A DNA stretch of 64,000 nucleotides from Pyronema omphalodes (lineage: Eukaryota; Ascomycota; Pezizomycetes; Pezizales; Pyronemataceae): contig JAJJXM010000009.1 of assembly GCA_024516155.1 (NCBI GenBank), forward strand, positions 930,001-994,000, in the 5' to 3' direction. Below the pieces are notes generated by a model that was given only the letters and a program-made list of their open reading frames with translations, did not search any database and was not told the DNA's origin. The translations under genes and the position numbers were made by a program. How positions within the stretch are numbered: position 1 is the stretch's first letter; the number at the start of each line of letters is the position of its first letter. Of the stretch, positions 57,906-64,000 are shown piece by piece.

Positions 57906-60092
57906 ATTGGGCGACTTGACTGACTGACTGGCTGACTTGACTGACTATCCGAGCGACAGATGACGTTATAGTTCTAGATTACTACTTCAAGATTTGTTGT
58001 ATCTGTTATTTGTTGCTTCAGTTTCGTCACGATTTGGGTTGGCAGTCGTAGGTATCGTCAACTCGCGGTGGCGTGGCGTGGCGGCGGTGAAGCGTTTGTT
58101 GTGAAAGTGGTGATGATGCAGGCAACGTTTCGCTTGCCAACTCTAGTCTTGACCTTTTGCGATGTTAGCGCGTGCAGTTAACCAGCCATGTCACGTGTTA
58201 TTGACGTCAGGGTAGGCATAAAATCTCGCAGTGAACAAAGTAACACCGTTACGCTATGGAGAGGACAAAAGAGCCTAGATTTTTCGATTGTCAAAAGCTT
58301 GTGCAAAACCACAAAGCTCACAATAAACATTGCTATGCACAAATTTCACAATTACGAGCATGAACTCAAGCGAAATCTGACGTCAGTTCGGCAATTGAAT
58401 AATTGACTTTAGCCCTTCAGAGGCTTGAGGCTTGAGGCTTGCAATCCTGAAGCTTGAGCTTGACAAAATTCGGCTTATCACGCTTTCAATCGGAAGCCAA
58501 GATACACAAGAACTGACTTTGCAAGGCCTTTTGCAAGCACACGCACCAACCACCCGATAAAAATCACACTTGCGCACTCGGAATCTGCTAAGCCGTAGTG
58601 TGTCGAGGTTATATGGAGCTTGTGGGGGCTGTGCAAAAGCGTGCAAAAAAAAAAAACGCGCCATAAAGTTTGCGACTAACAAAAAAAAAGATCTAAAAAA
58701 GTTGCACCATGAAGACACGTTCGAAACTCCCGTAAGCTAGAAGCACGCGAAGTTCGAACCGTCGGGAAAGAGGTCAGGGGAAAGTGGAGCAGAGCAGAGC
58801 TCTTGAAGAATTTTGCTGTCTGTCTGTCTGTAGGCTTGTTCTACGTCTACGGTCTACTCCGTTCAGCTCAGACCAGCTTCGAGACTTTGTGAAACTTGCA
58901 AGCTGTCATCATCATCATACATTCAGAGGCTTGAGCTGTGTTGGCTCTTCTCTGGCGGGCGGAGCTGTCGCCGAAGCTTGTCTCTTGTCTTCATGTCTCG
59001 TCTCTCAGCCTTCATGTCGCCGCCGGATACACAGAGGCCAAGCTCCAACGGTATCCAGCCAAAAGTACACGCGACACCCCATATGTACTCTACTGTTCGT
59101 TCTTCCACGAGCCCACGGGAGTCCATCCAACCAGCCCATCCAACCAAACCACTCATCGTCCCGGGGAGCCCAGGGAGTCCATGGGCCCATCGGAGTCCAC
59201 GCGCACTAAATCTGGATAAAACCAGGTACAGACAAAGCAACCAGGCAAGGCAGACCTGGAGGTAAGTTTAGATCTGTTGGGATGGGAGCTCTCTCTGGTG
59301 GTTCGTTTGGGTCTCTTCTATGGTGTCCATATGCCAATTGGTGCACCATACCATACCATACCATACCACAGGCACCATATATGGTGGTTAAATTAGTTAC
59401 CGTTGATCCGTAGACGGTGGACGTATGCCATATGTAGCTAAATTATCAGATGAATTTTTTCAACGATCATGTGTCTCTCATTTGATAACCCATCACTAAT
59501 TCAGGAACGAATTTCGAGTATGTATGTATCCTTCGGTTGTCATCAAGCAAATCGTATTGGCTACGGATATACCTTCACAAAAAAAGAACGGAACTTGGTC
59601 TTAAATGTTCTAGACTACGGAATGAAGCTGCAGGTACATGTGCATACATGTGTCATGTGCAGTGAAAAAGTGATAATGTATGTACATGTGTATGTACTCC
59701 GCGTGCGCATCGGGCCTCGTAAGCTATCTCTCACTCGTCATTGATGATTGGTGGTAGAACTACAAGCAAAGTAAGCATTCCAGCAAGTAAAGCAGAACTG
59801 TGGAGTAAGCATATCATCTCCGCATGTGCGTGTATGTATGGGGTGATCGCAATTATCGGTCAACTGCAGACACTCCGAAAGCTTTCGGCGGACGGCGGAA
59901 AACGGAGCACGGACAACGGAAAAGTATGGTTTGCACTTGATTCCGGCCATACGAAATCACCCGAGCGGAGATAACTAGCGAGTGACTCGGGGTGGCCGCA
60001 ATGGCATCAAAATTAGTTTCGCTAAAAAAGTACAAAGGCAAAACTTTTGGGGAGGAATGGCATCATAGGAAGATGAAAAAGAACGACAAAAA
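57906..60092. other. intergenic region; VTC promoter and no further gene
   Basis: This holds the promoter of the VTC gene and then about 1.8 kb without a supported gene. GAGGCTTGAGGCTTGA repeats lie near 58418-58442 and (CATAC)n near 59346-59367. Frames in the region have no coherent composition. Confidence 0.5.
58192..58197. promoter_or_regulatory. CACGTG site upstream of the VTC gene
   Basis: TCACGTGT lies 287 bp upstream of the VTC start codon. CACGTG is the core bound by PHO4/NUC-1-type bHLH phosphate regulators; other bHLH factors bind it too, so the assignment is inferred from gene function. Confidence 0.45.
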
Positions 60093-60196
60093 TGTCCGGT
60101 GCGAGGATCGAACTCGCGATCTTCGGATTGCTACCACTTTGTGGAAGTCATACTGTAGATATGAGACCGACGCTCTACCAACTGAGCCAACCAGAC
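60093..60196 (-). tRNA. elongator tRNA-Met(CAT) with a 31-nt intron
   Basis: The acceptor stem GTCTGGT pairs with ACCGGAC, the D stem is GCTC/GAGC, the anticodon loop reads CTCATA and the T arm is GCGAG-TTCGATC-CTCGC. The intron of 31 nt sits at the canonical position after base 37 and contains an internal hairpin (CTTCCACAAAGTGG). The T stem and the GCTCAGTTGGTAGAGC D arm fit elongator and not initiator tRNA-Met. The discriminator is A, and TTTTT follows 3'. Confidence 0.93.
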
Positions 60197-60606
60197 TTGG
60201 ATGTCTGCTGCGACACGCTATGCTCTTATAGAGCATTGATTTTATAGCTATCACTCGTTAGAATCGCCTTTGGGTTTTGCCAGGTTGAAACGAACATCCC
60301 CTACTATCATCCACAGTAGCCAAAGTAAGCTTGTATTATGCTAAATTGCCCTGGCATAATTATGATGTATTCAAGGCGCATATATTGTTTCCCTTTCATG
60401 CATGCATTGTTTACTACATAATAAATGTTGACGTAAACAAGGTGCAATTTAGCATATGTACTCATTAGCACATTCAATTCACAATGATAATATTAAGGAA
60501 ACAAAACTTACCGAGACATGTATTATTGTTAGATGTTAAAGTTCTTATAAACCCATGGACACTCCTTCTCGTTTCAAAGTATAGAATATTCTCGCCATTG
60601 GACACA
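60197..60606. other. short AT-rich spacer
   Basis: This lies between tRNA-Met and the spliced cysteine-rich gene; nothing else is visible. Confidence 0.45.
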
Positions 60607-60942
60607 ATGAAGTTCTTTTTAGCTTTAATTTCTATCGTTTGTACCGCGGCTGCTATGCCACCCATTCTACTCACGCCCCGGAATGCTGTACCTGGAGAAC
60701 TGAAACAAAGAGTAATTATCCACCTTTCCCCCATATATCATATCATAAGATATTGATCAAACTAGGATTGCCTACCCCACGGCAGTGTATGTGGTAGATT
60801 CGGTAAACAATTTCCTGACGCAACCTGCTGTGTAAGAGGCAAAAAAGACCGTCTGGAGGGGGTAAACTGTTATGTGGTTTGGAACGACAACCATGAAATG
60901 CTTTGCAGAGGGACGAGAACTATAAAGGATAAATCCAAATAA
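60607..60942 (+). CDS. spliced small secreted cysteine-rich protein, C-C-CC-C-C framework
   Basis: There are two exons, 60607-60711 and 60766-60942, with a 54-nt phase-0 intron (GTAATT...ACTAG). The product has 93 residues. Exon 1 is the signal peptide (MKFFLALISIVCTAAA) plus a short spacer. Exon 2 starts right before the first cysteine and carries the whole mature domain: C37-X6-C44-X11-CC(56,57)-X12-C70-X11-C82. This is again the cystine-knot-like order, but with longer loops and different sequence from the gene at 46953. An unspliced reading would end after 15 more codons and lose all the mature cysteines, so the gene is easily missed. The function is unknown; an effector or defence-type peptide is plausible. 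Confidence 0.72.
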
Positions 60943-61875
60943 CGTAGGTTGCTGGTAGATTAAGTCTGTTGTGGCTGCGCTGATGAATGTAGCCAACCAA
61001 TTAATGTATTGTGCGGTGAAATGAAGGGCTGTGTAAGTAGGCGGGAAGGATTGTGATGGAAATTCAAAGGAGTCCTGAAATTTATGTTTGAACACTGCGA
61101 AGATATGTATGGAATTCATAAAATATGGTGTAATGATTTATTTATTAAATTATTTATTCCTCATACCCTGACCAAGGCCTAAAAGACTTATGCAAGGCAA
61201 GAGAAAAAAATCTAGCTCCAGTCCTCGTGGCCAGTACCACCTAATGAGGCTCCATTATGTGAAAGGGGATATCTCTTCATCACTCGTGATCACTCGTTAC
61301 TTTTCTAAGCCTAGTATCCGAATGGTGTTCATCTGGACACTTCACGTACGATATTTTAAAGGTTTAAACTTGACCCCCCGTCTTAAACAAACACCCGTTG
61401 ATCTCCGCACAGATTGTTTGCCGACAACTGTCTACATAAGCCATAGACCCACTTTACCCAACCCCAATACCACTTTAATCAACCATTGATTTTCAGCCCA
61501 AATATGGCACCAGTTGAACTGGTAAAATAACAAAACCAAACGACCCCCCGAGCCTTGACTGACACAAATGATACAGGAACTGGGTGACAAACCCATACTT
61601 AACCCACCCACAAGGGTCGAACACTAGCTACGCGTCTGAAGTTCAGACTGAATAGCAGCTCAAATCACCAGATTTTTTCTCGAGCTCTCAGTATCTACAA
61701 TGCAGTTGCCATTGAGTCTGAGTTATTCAGATCATCCATTTAAAGCCAACACACAAGAACCGCTCTCATTCTGATCGATACCGTAACATTCAATTCAATC
61801 GATCTCGGGCTTTACAACAACAACCACAACCACAAGCAAAATCTCGACGCTTCACCGAGATACCAAACGACAAAG
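60943..61875. other. intergenic, no supported gene
   Basis: This holds the 3' flank of the cysteine-rich gene and the promoter and leader (CAACAACAACCACAACCACAA) of the following gene. No other gene is visible. Confidence 0.45.
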
Positions 61876-62463
61876 ATGTGCCGCATTGACCCCGAGCTCT
61901 ACTGGCACTATCTCCTTGCCGAAAAGTATTTTCTCCATTCAATTGCTTTGGTTCTAATAACAATACTAATATTTAATAGCGAAAACAACCCGACTTTCGA
62001 GCAAGCCCACAAGGCGAACCACTACGTCTGGTTGAGAAACCATCGTCCCTATGGACCGCTCGTTGCATTCGATGGTTGTTGCCCTTTCTGTCGTCCCGAC
62101 GATGGCAAAGCGAAACCACCTCATTGGAGGTCTCTGGTTCCTTCAACTGGTAGATTTTCCGTGAACTTCAAGGAGTTGGGCGGGGGATTGGAAGCCAGGA
62201 TCCATGAATTTGGAGAAGATATGAGGGGGATTAGTAAGGAGTTTGGGTAAGTAGCTCTTATAGTATGATATATGATGATTCGGTGCTAATGGATTCTCAG
62301 AGGAGTGGGAATAGAGGAGGAAAGAGGAGGAATGAAGTGGGTACGGGTTGGAATTCAGGCCATTGTGTTTGCTTTTTTGATGTTGTTGTTTTTGTACTCC
62401 GATCTGAAGCGGAATAATGCGTTGTATGAGAAGTGTATGGAAAGGATTAGGTGCGAGTACTGA
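61876..62463 (+). CDS. small CPFC-motif protein with one C-terminal membrane helix
   Basis: The best model has three exons, 61876-61925, 61980-62246 and 62301-62463 (159 residues). It starts MCRIDPELYWHYLLAEN, then has a soluble part with FDGCCPFCRPDDGK (a CX2C pair) and an amphipathic stretch GLEARIHEFGEDMRGISKEFG, and ends with one hydrophobic helix (VGIQAIVFAFLMLLFLYSD) and a short charged tail. The first intron is 54 nt, in frame and stop-free; left unspliced it would add a false membrane segment (ALVLITILIF) and give 177 residues. Its donor GTATTT is weak, but the branch site (ACTAAT) and AT-rich composition favour an intron. I recognise no family. Confidence 0.65.
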
Positions 62464-63075
62464 GTACTCGGAGAAAAAGAGATGAAGTGTTTACTTGGTT
62501 CAACAAACTTAATATCGGGATATCAATTTGTAAACGCTGGAATAAAATGGGGTTTACGATACGTAATATGTTGATTGTTCACTGTCCGTTTTTAATCGAC
62601 TCTCATATTCAAATTCGATTGTAAACCTTACTTGTATCATGAATTAGTCTTTAGTATCTCAATCAATGGGGTTTTTTTTTTCTGATACGGGTGATTAAGG
62701 TGATGTTGGGACACGCGGTCAGCTTGCTCCTTCTTGGTCGCTGAACCTCTATTCACATTCTAGCCTGGCCAGTAACCTTGGGCACAAAAGTACCAAATTT
62801 ATGAAGTCTGATATTTCATCAAAGAACTGTTTCCTTCCAGAATTCCAAATCATGTTTCATGGGAGCATGATTAAGCGCCGTCCTGTATGTGCGTACAAGC
62901 ATACGACCCCTGCACCGCAAGCAGTGGGGCTGAGCCCAGTCACAGTAACAAACACCACCGCCCATTCTTCCTCCTCCACCTATTTTGCTCTTCTACTTGT
63001 CTTCCGCCTCCACTTGACCTTCACCTTCATTTGTCTTCCACTTCCACTTAATTTCTACGCCAAATACGACCAAGA
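62464..63075. other. intergenic spacer
   Basis: This is the terminator and promoter region between two plus-strand genes, with nothing else supported. Confidence 0.45.
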
Positions 63076-64000
63076 ATGGAAGCGAAGTCGCAGTATCACC
63101 ATTTCATCCCGCGGTTCGTGCTGCGAGATTTTGCGGCGGACACAGTAATGTACGTTACCGCTTATATTACGGTTATCAAGAAATTGCACTGACAACGTAC
63201 GCATATATAGTTCCGAAACTGTTACTGCTACTACGGAAGCAAGGCCGGATCAGAAGAAACGAAACCGGAAGAAAAAGAAGAAGAAGAAGAATTTACAGTC
63301 GCAACCACAGCCGATAGAGTCGGGTACTACAGAAGATAATGCCGGAAAGTCGGAGACTGAAGATATTACGGAGGCGTTGGAAACAATCGAAATTTGCGGT
63401 GTATCTCATATTCTTCGGGAAGCCGATCAGTGCTCGGAAAAGAGGTACAAACCCTGACAACATTCTACTCTTGGTTCACTGGCTGACATTATGGCAAAGA
63501 ATCTCGGAGAAACAGCCACTAGACCATGGAGTTACACAGAAAAACAACATTCTCGAACTTGAAGACCAAACGCTGGCAGAACCGGATGCAAAGCGCAAAA
63601 AGAAAAACAAAAAAAAGGGCTACCCGGAAAACGATCCTAGAAACCCACAGATCAAGTACTACGACCTAAGCACGCAAGTAATAGAGTCACGCCGAGTGGC
63701 CCGCGCATACGGCATCCAAGATATGTATCGAGACATGAATGCCGAGGATGTGAACCATATTGAGAATAAGCTTGCGATGTTGGAACAATCTGCTTCGCAA
63801 GTAGTTCGTCTCATCAAAGACTTCCAAAAGAACCGACCTTCACCCACCATAAACCTCACCCGGATGCAACTCTACGATGTTCGAAAGTTCCTCTTCATCA
63901 TGAAATACCGCACTCCCTTGTTCTGGAAAAAGTATTCTGGAACACTGTCAGAATACAACAAGGTCGATAAGAAAGAAATCACTGCATACATGCGCAAGCA
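63076..64000 (+). CDS. DUF4238 protein, 5' part (runs off the window)
   Basis: The exons are 63076-63149, 63211-63444 and 63500 to beyond 64000. It begins MEAKSQYHHFIPRFVLRDFA, the hallmark start of DUF4238 proteins. The second exon inserts a Lys-rich and acidic low-complexity segment (RNRKKKKKKNLQ...). The third resumes the domain with IKYYDLSTQVIESRRVARAYGIQDMYRDMNAEDVNHIENKLAMLEQSASQVVRLI and MQLYDVRKFLFIMKYRTP. DUF4238 occurs in bacteria and is expanded in some fungi; its biochemical role is not established. The second intron has a clear branch site (GGCTGACATT). The C-terminal half lies outside the window. Confidence 0.85.

Noticed and set aside
58784..59265. Several overlapping frames in both strands
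   Set aside because: No frame has a coherent protein composition and no splice model improves them.

Overview
The window looks like nuclear DNA of a filamentous ascomycete (Pezizomycotina, probably a leotiomycete; this is inferred from gene families and was not tested by search). The evidence is short spliceosomal introns with GTATGT/GTAAGT donors and CTGAC/CTAAC-type branch sites, SPX-VTC-DUF202 and PREG-type phosphate genes, a YHM2 carrier, a dispersed 5S rRNA gene, intron-bearing tRNA-Met and intergenic DNA full of simple repeats. Exon structures below were assembled by hand from splice signals and reading phase.

Layout. 1-6.1 kb: gene-poor, simple-repeat-rich DNA. 6.1-7.25 kb: SWIRM-domain gene (minus). 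7.25-18.9 kb: very repeat-rich, with long poly(G) runs, a 28-copy 8-bp array and two TIR transposon relatives (9.0-10.0 and 15.8-17.3 kb). 18.9-20.0 kb: eight-exon gene for a seven-knuckle CCHC protein of the Gis2/CNBP type. 20-28.6 kb: no confident gene, but a few exon-like stretches. 28.6-39.6 kb: the housekeeping core, namely an F-box/beta-propeller-like gene diverging from a Sae2/CtIP-like gene, the mitochondrial carrier YHM2 and an Arg/Ser/Pro-rich protein. 40-47.3 kb: a mobile and small-RNA-gene island with a second copy of the 1.5 kb TIR element, two identical tRNA-Ala(AGC) genes, a diverged 5S rRNA gene, two small secreted-protein genes and an ORF1-only LINE derivative flanked by a perfect 15-bp target-site duplication. 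47.3-51.5 kb: gene-free, with five CACGTG motifs. 51.5-58 kb: a PREG/PHO80-type cyclin and a VTC2/3-type polyphosphate polymerase subunit, two parts of phosphate homeostasis side by side. 60-64 kb: intron-bearing tRNA-Met(CAT), a spliced cystine-knot-like secreted protein, a small single-pass membrane protein and the 5' part of a DUF4238 gene cut by the window edge.

Themes. (1) Phosphate: the cyclin is expected to restrain a PHO4/NUC-1-type activator, the VTC subunit belongs to the polyphosphate-making complex that such an activator induces in yeast, and the VTC promoter carries a CACGTG site. (2) Two unrelated small secreted proteins have C-C-CC-C-C cysteine frameworks, and a third is built from an internal duplication with YH motifs; these are effector-like candidates. 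(3) Mobile DNA is non-autonomous: three TIR elements with TAC...GTA ends and a half-LINE, none encoding a visible transposase or reverse transcriptase.
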